Below, piece after piece: positions 37,701-44,650 of a stretch of DNA of 64,000 nucleotides. The notes under the pieces are model-generated. The model was not told where the DNA came from. It searched no databases and saw only the letters and a list, made by a program, of their open reading frames with translations. The translations under genes and the position numbers were made by a program. The number at the start of each line of letters is the position of its first letter. The first letter of the stretch is position 1. This DNA comes from Schistosoma mansoni (Eukaryota > Platyhelminthes > Trematoda > Strigeidida > Schistosomatidae), in contig NC_031502.1 in the NCBI RefSeq assembly GCF_000237925.1, positions 15,550,434-15,614,433 of the forward strand, read 5' to 3'.

Positions 37701-40700
37701 TTTAATAAGTTCAGTGTTTTAGTATTGAATGATTTTATAAACTGCATAATTAAATTTCAATCCTGTGCTTCCACATAAACTGGAACGATTGGAAATTAAG
37801 ACCACTTTTGAGGATATTATCCCAGACTGTCATATGACGACTAATATCTCAGTCAGCCTGGATAGTAATATAAAATCTAAATCATTGAGGACTTGAAAAA
37901 GTGAACTCTCAAAACTTGTTGTAAGCTTACCAGTTTTTAACACTCGTCTTATTTTAAACGAGTATTTCGGTACTCCATTTCACTCTCACGGTTTAGGAGA
38001 AGACAAAGAGTGTATACACTTACGCCATTGTAATCGTTTCTGAGCCATGTCACCCACAGTCTCCAAACATTGGTTACGAGAGTCACGCAGACCCAAACCA
38101 AGTAGTCTGCATCTACCAACATGGCTCAGACTAGAAGTTAGTGACTTCAAGCTCTGATGCCACGATTCACTTTAGCCTCCCCTAGCCCTCGTCCAAACAT
38201 CCCCAAAACTAGTCAGCATTGCGCATCGTGGTAATCGGCGTTCAGGCATACGTAACACATGGCCCAACCATCTCAGTCGATGAAGATTCATGACCTCATC
38301 AACTGATTTACCATCATTCCCTAATACCCTGAGTCTAACCTCACTCACTATTACTTACCCGCTGATCCCAGCAGATGAAAGCAATATTTCTAAGGCCTCT
38401 GTGGTCAAATACTAGTATCTTCTTATCTTAATGGCCACGTTTCGCAGCCGTAGAGTAGAACAGCGAGCTGCCACGCAGTATACTCGATGGACGGATATCT
38501 CGCCTTCGCCATAGGTCACGTAAGTTGGTAAAAGCTAAACGAGCTTTTGGGATCCGTACAGAGATTCCGTCAGACATCAACCCATTAGGGCTGATCAGAC
38601 TTTCGAGATAAGTGAAGTTGTCAACGCGTTCGACTGCTTCACTCCCTATCCTTAGTTTAGGTGTTGACCCATGCCAGTCCTGGAGCAGCAATTTACATTT
38701 AGAGGGGAAGAAACACACCTCAAACATCCTTGCATTGTTACTCAGTGCTACCGAAAGACTGCATTTTATCAGCGTCTTCACCAAACAGGACTATATCATC
38801 TGCGTATTCTAAGTCGATGAGTGGACCTCCTGGTAGGAGATCAATGCCCGAAAACTCAGATGACGAGAACGTCATTCCCAGAAGTAGGTCTATGATGAAA
38901 TTGAAATAAATGGAGATAGTGGACAACCTTGTGAGACACCACTTGAGTTCGAAAAACCAGATGACAGTTCGCCATAGACTCTGAATCGACTGACAGTGTT
39001 CGAGTAAAGAGCCTTCATAAGGCCTATGTACTTCTGAGGTACACCTTTCAGTAACAGACGATGCCACAGAACCTCTCGGTCTACACAGTCAAATACTGTT
39101 TTTAAGTCAAGAAAAATCGCCATGGTGCGAGATTCTAGGGTCTTAGCAAGGGGTGCTGCTGGCCGATTTGATATAGGGTGCATACGTTGAAGGCTCCAAT
39201 GTGTGGTTTGGAGCGAAGTTTCAGTAAACCTGAGACTGTTTCGCGCACTAGATCCTACCTTTTACAGCCAGACTAATATCACGAAGGCGCAAAAGATGGC
39301 CCAGATTGGCATAAGCCGCTCTGGCTTTCAGTATACGTGCATCGATTTCATCACTCACGTCACCACCAGCATTTATGCAGCTACCTAGATACACGAACTT
39401 CTCAACTTCTTCAATCTGCTCACCACCCAAAGTGAGTACAGGAATAGAATCCTGCCAGTCTTGTAAGAGTACTTTGCACTTTGAAGATGCGAAGCACACA
39501 CCGTACCTACGGACACTGATTGCCAACTGATTAAGTGCGGATTGCATGGCTTGGGCATTATCACACAGTAAGACAATATCATCTGCATACTCAAGGTCGA
39601 GAAGTCTTTCTCCAGGCAACAGATCCACACCGCCATTACTTACATCCATCAGAGCTGTTTCCAGAATGTCGTCGATGGCAAAGTTGAAGAGGAATGTTGA
39701 GATTGGACAACCCTGCCTAACCCCACTGCTTGAATGGAACAATGGAGAACGGTGGTTGTATGCCCTCACTCTGCCTGAGGTGTTTGTATTAGGGTCTTTA
39801 AGATGTTAATGAACTTCTCAGGCACACCCTTCTTCGATAGACAATCCCAGAGAACAGTCCTGTCCAACGAATGGAAGGCAGCCCTGATATCAAGAAACAC
39901 TACGATTGTTGGCCTGCGATAAGTATGACGGTGTTCTAACATTTGGCGAAGGGTGAAGATATGATCAATACATCCTCGACCAGAACGAAAACCGGCCTGT
40001 TCCTCGCGAGTCAGTCTTTCTCGGGTTTTAAACAATCCCGGCTGCCCACACCGTGGAAGGGTATTTCTTGAGGGACCTGAGAAGGAAGTTGAATTCAGTG
40101 GCCAAGAATATGATAACGGAGTTCAAGAAGTCGTCACTGAGCCAAGTAACTGAGATGAATTTAGTTACGTTCACTTTGATTATGGATTATTGTTCTATGA
40201 ACTTTATGAAAAGAATAATTAAGAAAGAAGACCTAAACGGTAAGGAAAAAGATAAACTGAAAGAATGGGTTAAGATTATAAATATTTCATATCATAAAGA
40301 AACTTCAGAAACGATCAGAAGGAGTATCCTTCTGAACCAACAATATCTTAAGATCCAAGTCAGTAAAAATCAAAGATTTAATACAAAATGAGGAACAACG
40401 AAATAGTGCATATGAGATCAAATGTAGTCATTGCAATACTTATATATGTAGGTGAAACATCAGGACTACTGAATGTTATGGCGAAGGTACACAAACTGTG
40501 CTTNNNNNNNNNNNNNNNNNNNNNNNNNNNNNNNNNNNNNNNNNNNNNNNNNNNNNNNNNNNNNNNNNNNNNNNNNNNNNNNNNNNNNNNNNNNNNNNNN
40601 NNNNNNNNNNNNNNNNNNNNNNNNNNNNNNNNNNNNNNNNNNNNNNNNNNNNNNNNNNNNNNNNNNNNNNNNNNNNNNNNNNNNNNNNNNNNNNNNNNNN

Positions 40701-41726
40701 NNNGGGATACGGCGAGGTGTGTTTTTTTAGGGTCGACTTTTTCGGGCTCCACCCTGCCTTATGAGAAGACAACATCGCTTTTATGCCGGTTGTCTGAAGG
40801 AAACACCTTACTGCCGTCACACCTTTGTATAGCCAGAAGTACGACTTCGCCCTCAGACCTTGGGTTTGCTGCTTTTAGTCTTTCCGCACATCGACCGACC
40901 TATCTGGCATTTTAGGACCTTGAGAAACGATTGTTCCAGCCAGTATAGCTCGATTGGTTTATCACGAAGAGCAAGCCCGATCACCAGGTCAAGGTAACAG
41001 CAACGGTCGGAAGCCGAGACTTATTCAATTCATAAACATCAAAATACACATCGTACAGCCCACAAGATTTGAGTCTTAAGTTTGGAGACCCTAGAAGAGC
41101 TGATCTCCATACAGGTTAGCTGCCAAGGTTTCTTCTACTACCTAGTAGTGCCACGAGGAAACCCATGGTCGGATTTTGCTGCTAAATATGTAACGAAGTT
41201 AATGAAAAAAATAAATAAGACCCGACAAGTCAATAATCCAAGTCATTTTTCTTAAATCAATTTACAAAATGAAATGTAAGCTCCGAATTTAGATTTTGAG
41301 CATTTAAGTATTAATAGTAAGATACAATCTATTTACTACTAAAATATCATAGATTTCATAATGAAAACGGGGATTAGGTGTCAATCACAGGTGTATTTAC
41401 TACTTTTAAAGGTTACGTTTGCTTGTTGCCCTTCTTCAGATCAATTTGGTGATTATTATCGACTTCTTACAAAAGGCAAATACATAGTTACCGCCTCAGC
41501 TGATGGTTTTATACCAGCTATCGCTTGTGTTGATGTACATTACACACCGTCTATAAATGGACCATTTCTTGAAGCACAGCAAGTAAATTTTCTACTTTTA
41601 CCAACAAATTTCAAAAGATATGATGTATTGAACAGTATTACAATCCCCCCCGTTTCCAAGCCATTTCACATCAGCGGTTATCTACATGATAAATTATGCT
41701 TAAAACAGTATAGTGAAATGATGAAT
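10508..41726 (+). CDS. Metallocarboxypeptidase D/E-type (M14, N/E subfamily), eight exons
   Basis: Exons 10508-10745, 10779-10975, 11017-11163, 15935-16095, 17785-17912, 30516-30655, 35623-35758 and 41440-41726 join in frame to 478 codons with GT-AG junctions throughout. The product starts with a signal peptide (about residues 1-20). A catalytic domain follows with zinc ligands H91 and E94 ([12 protein letters not shown]), R163 (VDLNRDFPD), H218 (GANMHGGDL) and catalytic E308 ([12 protein letters not shown]). A transthyretin-like domain occupies about 338-430. All key residues are present, so an active enzyme removing C-terminal Lys/Arg from peptides in the secretory pathway is expected. The last exon ends in [11 protein letters not shown], which resembles the start of a second carboxypeptidase repeat, as in multi-domain CPD. 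I found no further repeat exons, so the 3' end is open. CPE- or CPM-like single-domain forms remain possible. Confidence 0.9.
10779..10975 (+). CDS. Carboxypeptidase exon 2 (zinc ligands His91, Glu94)
   Basis: Carries [20 protein letters not shown] and [13 protein letters not shown], both near-invariant in the CPD/CPE subfamily. It is followed by a 41-bp intron (10976-11016). Confidence 0.92.
11017..11163 (+). CDS. Carboxypeptidase exon 3 (substrate-binding Asn/Arg)
   Basis: Carries [18 protein letters not shown]162-R163 correspond to the family's substrate-binding Asn-Arg pair. The C-terminal half ([10 protein letters not shown]) is polar and variable. The donor is GTAAAC at 11164. Confidence 0.9.
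11164..15934 (+). other. Carboxypeptidase intron 3 (4.8 kb), no recognisable insert
   Basis: AT-rich sequence. Open frames at 13673-15396 are short, lack motifs and have the composition of non-coding DNA. I see no LINE or SINE signature. Confidence 0.5.
15935..16095 (+). CDS. Carboxypeptidase exon 4 (third zinc ligand His218)
   Basis: Carries [20 protein letters not shown] and [12 protein letters not shown]. The acceptor at 15934 was chosen because it gives phase 0 and a direct match to the PQPETLAVMSWL-type block of CPD. It ends in phase 2 before GTAAG at 16096. Confidence 0.92.
16232..16382 (-). repeat. tRNA-headed SINE-like repeat with hammerhead core, truncated by a gap
   Basis: Minus-strand copy in intron 4. 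Near 16355-16375 it has a B-box-like GATTCGAACCC, followed by the hammerhead segment (16271-16319) and a 3' part reading CAGTGCTTCCAGG. The A box would lie in the N run that starts at 16383. A second copy of the 3' part lies in the opposite orientation at 16583-16639. Confidence 0.75.
16271..16319 (-). ncRNA. Hammerhead ribozyme motif, core intact
   Basis: On the minus strand the order is stem I GCACTG, core CTGAGGA (16311-16305), stem II GTCC...GGAC, GAAA (16289-16286), a self-complementary stem III ACGGCCGT, cleavage triplet GTC (16280-16278) and the stem I return CAGTGC. All core positions fit CUGANGA...GAAA...GUC. Stem III is very short, as in Schistosoma S-alpha hammerheads, which are reported to depend on helix III pairing, possibly in dimers. 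Activity is inferred only. Confidence 0.8.
16383..16582. other. Assembly gap (200 N)
   Basis: A run of exactly 200 N, between inverted copies of the same SINE. No sequence is present, so any open frame drawn across it is meaningless. Confidence 0.99.
16583..16639 (+). repeat. SINE 3' part, inverted relative to 16232-16288
   Basis: It starts inside the hammerhead stem III (ACGGCCGTC) and continues CAGTGCTTCCAGG to GACTCATGAC. It is almost the exact reverse complement of 16232-16288, with two or three differences seen. The two copies form a palindrome around the gap. Confidence 0.8.
17340..17460 (+). repeat. Degenerate hammerhead-SINE copy
   Basis: Contains CCAAATAGGACGAAATG followed by TTCCACTGCTTATCACTACC, which matches the stem II/GAAA and 3' part of the copies at 25.2 and 35.8 kb. 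The CTGANGA half is no longer recognisable, so it is not expected to cleave. Confidence 0.55.
17785..17912 (+). CDS. Carboxypeptidase exon 5
   Basis: Carries [16 protein letters not shown] and [17 protein letters not shown], matching the ITNGAQWYNVPGG block of CPD. It starts by completing a split Val codon and ends in phase 1 at GGA G|GTGAGA. Confidence 0.92.
17913..20580 (+). other. Carboxypeptidase intron 5, left part
   Basis: AT-rich DNA. Open frames at 18236-18433, 18666-18920 and 20215-20412 show no motif. Around 19600-19760 there are three loosely similar units beginning GTAT(C/T)AATT, too diverged to call a tandem repeat. Confidence 0.4.
20590..20790 (-). repeat. tRNA-headed hammerhead SINE, nearly full-length
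   Basis: Reading the minus strand from 20770 down gives an A-box-like GGGCTCAGTAGTTAAGTGG, a B-box-like GGTTCCAGTTCC (about 20705), then the hammerhead (20625-20680), then the tail CCACTGCTAGCCACCATC. This order (Pol III promoter head, ribozyme, short tail) is that described for Schistosoma S-alpha SINE-like repeats. Confidence 0.78.
20625..20680 (-). ncRNA. Hammerhead ribozyme motif, core intact, weakened stems
   Basis: Minus strand: CTGACGA (20663-20657), GAAA (20642-20639), stem III ACGCGCGT, cleavage triplet GTC (20633-20631). Stem II has changed from the family's GTCCCAAATAGGAC to a mismatched form, and stem I has one mismatch, so activity is doubtful. Confidence 0.7.
20846..21070. repeat. 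Inverted repeat around a partial hammerhead SINE
   Basis: Left arm 20846-20912 and right arm 20998-21070 are reverse complements with scattered differences; for example GGACTGCAATTGATCAGT is mirrored by ACTGATCAATTGCAG. The loop holds a plus-strand partial hammerhead SINE (about 20930-20995: TCCCAAATAGGACAAAACGC, then CCACTGCTAGCCACTATCC). In that copy the GAAA box is changed. Confidence 0.7.
21075..22349 (+). other. Carboxypeptidase intron 5, nothing recognised
   Basis: AT-rich. Short open frames on both strands (21413-21598, 21685-22123) lack motifs. Confidence 0.4.
22350..24300 (-). mobile_element. RTE-type LINE (SR2-like), internally deleted and interrupted
   Basis: Minus strand. The upstream part (24300-23990) reads a pre-RT region with [19 protein letters not shown]. 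After an interruption it resumes with [32 protein letters not shown] (about 23250) and [16 protein letters not shown]. It then jumps over most of the RT to the C-terminal [20 protein letters not shown] (about 22600) and HAQNRVR (22420). A block of about 65 bp is present twice (23560-23625 and 23996-24061), flanking roughly 370 bp of unrelated sequence. Loss of the catalytic RT core means the copy is dead. Confidence 0.75.
24301..25100 (+). other. Carboxypeptidase intron 5, nothing recognised
   Basis: AT-rich DNA without open frames or repeats that I can name. Confidence 0.4.
25105..25215 (+). repeat. Hammerhead SINE, 5'-truncated
   Basis: Starts at a B-box-like GTTTGAATCC, then GGTACATCCAG, CTGACGA (25151-25157), stem II, stem III CGCGCGT and the tail GCTGCTAGCCACTATCCATC. 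The GAAA box reads AAAA and one stem II base is lost, so cleavage is unlikely. Compared with the copy at 35.8 kb it lacks about 22 bp after the B box. Confidence 0.78.
25216..26280 (+). other. Carboxypeptidase intron 5, nothing recognised
   Basis: AT-rich. The minus-strand open frame at 25455-25688 (77 codons) has no motif or splice context. Confidence 0.4.
26290..26340 (-). repeat. Hammerhead-like hairpin repeat, copy 1 (diverged)
   Basis: Minus strand: CTGAAG, a TAGTTGCTTACAGTATGTCAC hairpin-like part (stem about 26312-26330), then GAAACGTCAAGAA. It belongs to the same family as the copies at 27.8 and 30.8 kb. The core A9 position and part of the stem are altered. Confidence 0.55.
26341..27745 (+). 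other. Carboxypeptidase intron 5, nothing recognised
   Basis: AT-rich. The open frames at 27019-27239 overlap on opposite strands and have no motif. Confidence 0.4.
27747..27928. repeat. Fold-back: two inverted copies of the hammerhead-like repeat
   Basis: Arms 27747-27826 and 27844-27928 are reverse complements over about 80 bp with roughly 10-15% differences, separated by 17 bp. Each arm contains a GTGGCTTA...TAAGTCAC hairpin, GAAATG and a polypyrimidine/ATTTTTC stretch. The plus-strand copy reads CTGAAGA (27838-27844), one extra A, an 8-bp stem with a 3-base loop (27846-27864), then GAAA (27865-27868). This is close to a hammerhead core. Confidence 0.7.
27929..29639 (+). other. Carboxypeptidase intron 5, nothing recognised
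   Basis: AT-rich. The open frame at 28670-28903 has no motif. Confidence 0.4.
29640..29960 (+). mobile_element. Penelope-like element fragment (GIY-YIG endonuclease part)
   Basis: Near 29840-29940 the plus strand reads [11 protein letters not shown], and in a neighbouring frame [10 protein letters not shown] followed by VSEHV. Together these match the Cys-rich start and the YIGxTxRxL...EH pattern of the C-terminal GIY-YIG domain of Penelope-like elements. The two parts are in different frames, so the copy is decayed. The RT part is not visible upstream. Confidence 0.55.
29961..30515 (+). other. Carboxypeptidase intron 5, right end
   Basis: May include more decayed Penelope-like sequence just downstream of 29960. 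It ends in a pyrimidine-rich tract and the acceptor TTTTGTCAG at 30515. Confidence 0.4.
30516..30655 (+). CDS. Carboxypeptidase exon 6 (catalytic Glu308)
   Basis: Carries [20 protein letters not shown] and [19 protein letters not shown], very close to the matching exon of animal CPD. It starts by completing a split Gly codon and ends in phase 0 at CAA|GTAAGC. Confidence 0.95.
30828..30880 (-). repeat. Hammerhead-like hairpin repeat, copy 4
   Basis: Minus strand: CTGAAGA (30866-30860), GG, then a hairpin TGGCGTA...TAAGTCA with one mismatch, then CGAAATTTC. It is about 0.9 kb downstream of the Penelope-like GIY-YIG fragment, in carboxypeptidase intron 6. Confidence 0.6.
30881..32454 (+). other. 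Carboxypeptidase intron 6, nothing recognised
   Basis: AT-rich. The open frame at 31628-31846 has no motif. Confidence 0.4.
32455..32640 (-). repeat. tRNA-headed hammerhead SINE, old copy
   Basis: Minus strand from 32635: A-box-like TAGCGGCTCAATGGTCTC, B-box-like AGAGTTCAGTTCC (about 32565), then TTGAGGA (32536-32530), a stem II, GAAA (32514-32511) and CCAGTGCTTCATGG. The first core base is T instead of C, and the cleavage triplet reads ATC with a broken stem III, so it should not cleave. It is the same subfamily as the 16.3-kb copy (shared CAGTGCTTC tail). Confidence 0.72.
32641..35622 (+). other. Carboxypeptidase intron 6, right part, nothing recognised
   Basis: AT-rich. Open frames at 34558-35338 on both strands carry no motif. 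It ends at the acceptor TTCATGTAAAG at 35622. Confidence 0.4.
35623..35758 (+). CDS. Carboxypeptidase exon 7 (transthyretin-like domain start)
   Basis: Carries [15 protein letters not shown] and [13 protein letters not shown], the opening strands of the transthyretin-like fold that follows the catalytic domain in the CPD/CPE family. Phase 0 in, phase 1 out. Confidence 0.92.
35775..35925 (+). repeat. Hammerhead SINE, best-preserved plus-strand copy
   Basis: Starts TTAGTATTGTTTGTTTGAATC (B-box-like), followed by an AGAGTGAACATCAACTCT hairpin, the hammerhead (35834-35885) and the tail TTGCTAGCCACTATCCATC. It lies only about 20 bp inside carboxypeptidase intron 7. Confidence 0.8.
35834..35885 (+). 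ncRNA. Hammerhead ribozyme motif, core and stems intact
   Basis: Stem I TCCAG/CTGGA, core CTGACGA (35845-35851), stem II GTCC...GGAC with an AAATA-type loop, GAAA (35866-35869), self-complementary stem III ACGCGCGT (35869-35876), cleavage predicted after C35877 (GTC). This matches the Schistosoma S-alpha hammerhead almost base for base in the core and stem II. Confidence 0.87.
35926..37984 (+). other. Carboxypeptidase intron 7, left part, nothing recognised
   Basis: AT-rich. The open frame at 37012-37215 shows no motif. Confidence 0.4.
37985..39248 (-). mobile_element. RTE-type LINE with endonuclease start fused to RT
   Basis: Minus strand. It begins near 39240 with a 5' part reading [20 protein letters not shown], like the start of an AP-type endonuclease. 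Within about 25 residues it continues into RT ([20 protein letters not shown], about 39120). It then reads [32 protein letters not shown] (about 38790), CKLLLQDW and [11 protein letters not shown] (38470), and a 3' region ending in the conserved tail (VTHSLSS-like DNA, about 38010). Most of the endonuclease and the first RT motifs are missing through one clean internal deletion. Frame breaks make it inactive. It sits at the truncated 3' end of the next LINE. Confidence 0.78.
40096..40503 (+). mobile_element. Penelope-like element fragment (C-terminal RT tail and GIY-YIG start)
   Basis: Plus strand within LINE copy A. The open frame continues through [20 protein letters not shown] (about 40285-40345), which matches the YxxGTSETIRRIL block before the endonuclease of Penelope-like elements. 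In another frame [14 protein letters not shown] follows (about 40405), then [10 protein letters not shown] and the KVHKLC stretch up to the gap. This is the GIY-YIG pattern. The reading is broken at least twice. The left junction is at about 40095, where similarity to the sister LINE copy stops. Confidence 0.65.
40504..40703. other. Assembly gap (200 N)
   Basis: Exactly 200 N, at the boundary between the Penelope-like fragment and the 5' part of LINE copy A. The 141 bp present in the sister copy at 60172-60312 may lie in it. Confidence 0.99.
41019..41439 (+). other. Carboxypeptidase intron 7, right end
   Basis: Short AT-rich stretch ending in a pyrimidine-rich tract and the acceptor CTTCTTCAG at 41439. 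Confidence 0.5.
41440..41726 (+). CDS. Carboxypeptidase exon 8 (transthyretin-like domain end)
   Basis: Carries [20 protein letters not shown] and VNFLLLP, the classic G(x)Y(x)(V/L)TASA(x)G(F/Y) end of the transthyretin-like domain, then a linker and [11 protein letters not shown]. The donor AAT|GTAAGT ends it in phase 0. Reading on through the donor would add a short hydrophobic tail and a stop at 41787-41789, so an alternative, shorter C-terminus is conceivable. Confidence 0.9.
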
Positions 41727-44469
41727 GTAAGTTTTACTATGATGATTGCTTTTAGAATTTTATTTTTAGTATTAGATGATAATAATTAACTAGCCTTTTT
41801 TACTTGTCGGTGATGAGTATCATTGTTAAATTAGTTAGAATTTCCGTGATTTCAAAAAATATAAAAACCATAGGGTTAATAGGATATTTTGTAATAATTG
41901 ACCCGACTCTTATTACTTTAACCATGCGCTGGTGCATCGATGAAACTAGGTCGTTACTGAATTTAGGACAATGATTGGAGGTTCAAAGCCTATATTACGG
42001 CAGAATTGGAACAAATGGCCTCCAGAACACCGATTTATGATCTCAAATTCTGACCTATACTAAATAACTGAATTGAAACGAAAAAGTAGTTGACAAATAA
42101 ATTCTCGCTTCATAATATAGAGAGCATGTTACGCTCTGAAGCCGCTTGGAAAGCAGATGAAGTGAGTGCTTATCGACTTACCTCTGCTAATCAGTTTATT
42201 GGTATGGCTATATATACTTCCTAAGGAGACTGATGTCCACAAACCCGATAATTTAAGTGCGACGCTGCTGAGAAGGTATATAGCGAACAAGTGTTTGATA
42301 ACTGCTAATTTTTCTGAACGTTGCTTTTAAACATGTAATAAGTTTAGGATGAAACATATTGTGGAGCAAAGAATTCCTGTTGCCATCCCTCTTCGACAGA
42401 TTATTGTTTCATTTTGGTTAAAGAATATTAACAAACGAAAACAAAAAAAACTGATCTAAAGCGACGATAGATGTCTACTTTGGTGAAGCATATTACTTTA
42501 CGTAATGCGTACGATATCTGTTCTCTCGTAGTTCGAAACTCCTCAAAACTGGACAGCTACATGCTATGCATCGGGACCAAAGACTCGACTAATACGTTAG
42601 GCTGAGAACCAACTGTGGTCGAGGATATGTATCAAATGAACCCAGCTCCTTAGTTGATGTGACGTTCGCTTGAGTACAGTTTTATTCCGTGTGTTAGAGA
42701 GACTTAGAAGATTACATTATGGCTTCCAAATTCCTTTTGGTTCTCCGTCAACGTTATTCTGTGATGAAAACTACTACCAAGTCAAAAAGGCCTCAAACCA
42801 CTTGACTGAACAAACATATGTACATAACTATCAGAAATGCTACCCCCCTGTAAGATAATTGCACGTTTAAACACTATATAGAATTCATTGTAACTGCCAC
42901 AATGAATAAATACAGGTCAAACTGAGATAATCCAATTCACCATTACTACAATATGAATACTTCCACTTGTTCTTCTCAATATGATTACACTTAGATGTCT
43001 CATTTATATATAAGATACAAGCAAATAATTTGGCTAACGGTTTTCTGACGCACGATGCTGAACTTGTATGATTAAGGTGAGTCAGAGGGAAAGTGATTTA
43101 TTGGAGATTAAATAAAAAAAAGACTAGCTTCGAATTCTGCTACAATCTTTGTACTACCATCTCGGTCTTTTTTCGAGATTAATAGTTTCATATGACTTTC
43201 CTACTAAAGCGGTGAGAATATCACTTGCAGTAAATTTTACCTCATGTGGATTAGGCTACTATCTATTGTAAGGTAGCCGCTTTCATCACATTATACAAGT
43301 GATAATCACCTCTTTCCTCTAAAATAAACAACTAGTGTAAACCAACAAGTCGATGTCAGTACGAGTATTGATGTGTAAATTTAGACTCGGTTAATTAGAA
43401 AATGGAATAACTTAACTTATAAGTGTCTTTCCTATTGCAGCTGTTGCACATATGCTTTTGTCTTTCTGACATTTTTTCTCTTTATAGATGATACCACAAA
43501 CCACATGGATCGATGAGGACAGTTTAGCTTAAGGTTACTTATATATGACTGACATATCAATATTCGCAAATACATAGAATATATCAAATTCTAATCATAG
43601 ATTTAATCTTTTATTAAATATAATTCTACAATACTCATCTTGGTTATAAATTTAAAACCAGTTTAATTACGTAAACGAATTAACAAATTGAGAAAAATCG
43701 TAATCCTGAAAGCTTCCACTACGGTAATGGTGCACAGGTTTACTAGCTAAATGATAGAACGAAGCTGATAGAACAAGACTATTTAAGCTGTATTCAGCGT
43801 TACAGCCATCAGGATATTTAGACGACTCTTATTACGTATGTAATATTAACTCTCATCCACGGATGTACTTTTATTGAAACACACTTGCTAACCTACACCG
43901 TTCCGTGTTTTTGATTAATCGGTACTCTTGAACTATTATCACTATTACACTGACAATAAATAACATCAAAAAGTCAAATAAACCCTTACCAGTTAGTGAG
44001 AATGTTACTGAGAGATGAGTCGACTAAATTTAAACCCGACTACTCAGCTACGAATAAGAAATACAAGGTACCAGATCAAATAGGACTCACGCAAGACTAA
44101 ATAGTAAAGTGAATCTTACGAAAACATCAATAAGTCCATAATCAATTCTACTCCTCCAGGCGAATATAATTAATTTATGGATCTGTATACGACTTCGCAG
44201 ATGGGCATGATTCCTTCCGAAGTTTATTTGGACACAAGATCTTCGCGCATTTATACTTTCAAAGATAAATTCGAGTACTAGGATCAAATAACCGAATTAT
44301 TGTAACAGTCAGTCAACTAGAACGTAGGACCAGGCACATATATACATCCGATCATACCTCATTAGCACAACAAGATCAACACCAAATTCATAGAAGTAGT
44401 TACATCAATGGCAGTAATATATAAAAGGAAGATTGTATATAAGGATATAGTACAGCAAGAGAGATATGA
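41727..44469. other. Downstream of carboxypeptidase exon 8, nothing recognised
   Basis: I searched the plus strand for exons of a second carboxypeptidase repeat (HG(D/N)E, NPDG, DLNR, HGG motifs) and saw none. Open frames at 42670-42858, 44087-44287 and 44362-44565 have no motifs. Confidence 0.4.
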
Positions 44470-44650
44470 AGCGTTTTCTCTTTCACGGTTCAGGGGAAGA
44501 CAAAGAGTGAATACACTTACGCCGTGGTAATCATTTCTGAGCCAGGTCACCCAGTCTCCAAACATTGGGTACAGTAGTCACACAGACCCAAACCAAGTAG
44601 TCTGCATCCTTCAACAAGGCTCAGACTAGAAGTTGGTGACTTCAAGAGCC
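44470..44650 (-). mobile_element. 3' end fragment of an RTE-type LINE
   Basis: Closely similar on the same strand to 38000-38160 and, in reverse, to about 63121-63300. All share the GGCTCAG/ACACTCTTTGTCTTC-type 3' coding end. It is a 5'-truncated insertion of about 180 bp. Confidence 0.75.

Larger units (their letters stand above)
39249..41018 (-). mobile_element. RTE-type LINE deletion derivative, copy A
   Basis: Minus strand, interrupted. The 5' part is 41018-40704, the RT part 40095-39249. The RT reads [59 protein letters not shown] and [10 protein letters not shown], then [12 protein letters not shown]. Endonuclease and early RT are absent. It is nearly identical to 59870-61077 (plus strand), with only two base differences noted across the RT part. 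Between 40096 and 40703 it holds a Penelope-like fragment and an N gap. Confidence 0.82.

Noticed and set aside
39203-39809. Plus-strand open frames of 61-87 codons
   Set aside because: Antisense shadows of LINE copy A; the mirror image occurs on the minus strand at 60599-60862.
40378-40915. Several open frames across the second N run on both strands
   Set aside because: Same reason: the gap creates artificial reading frames over LINE and Penelope-like sequence.
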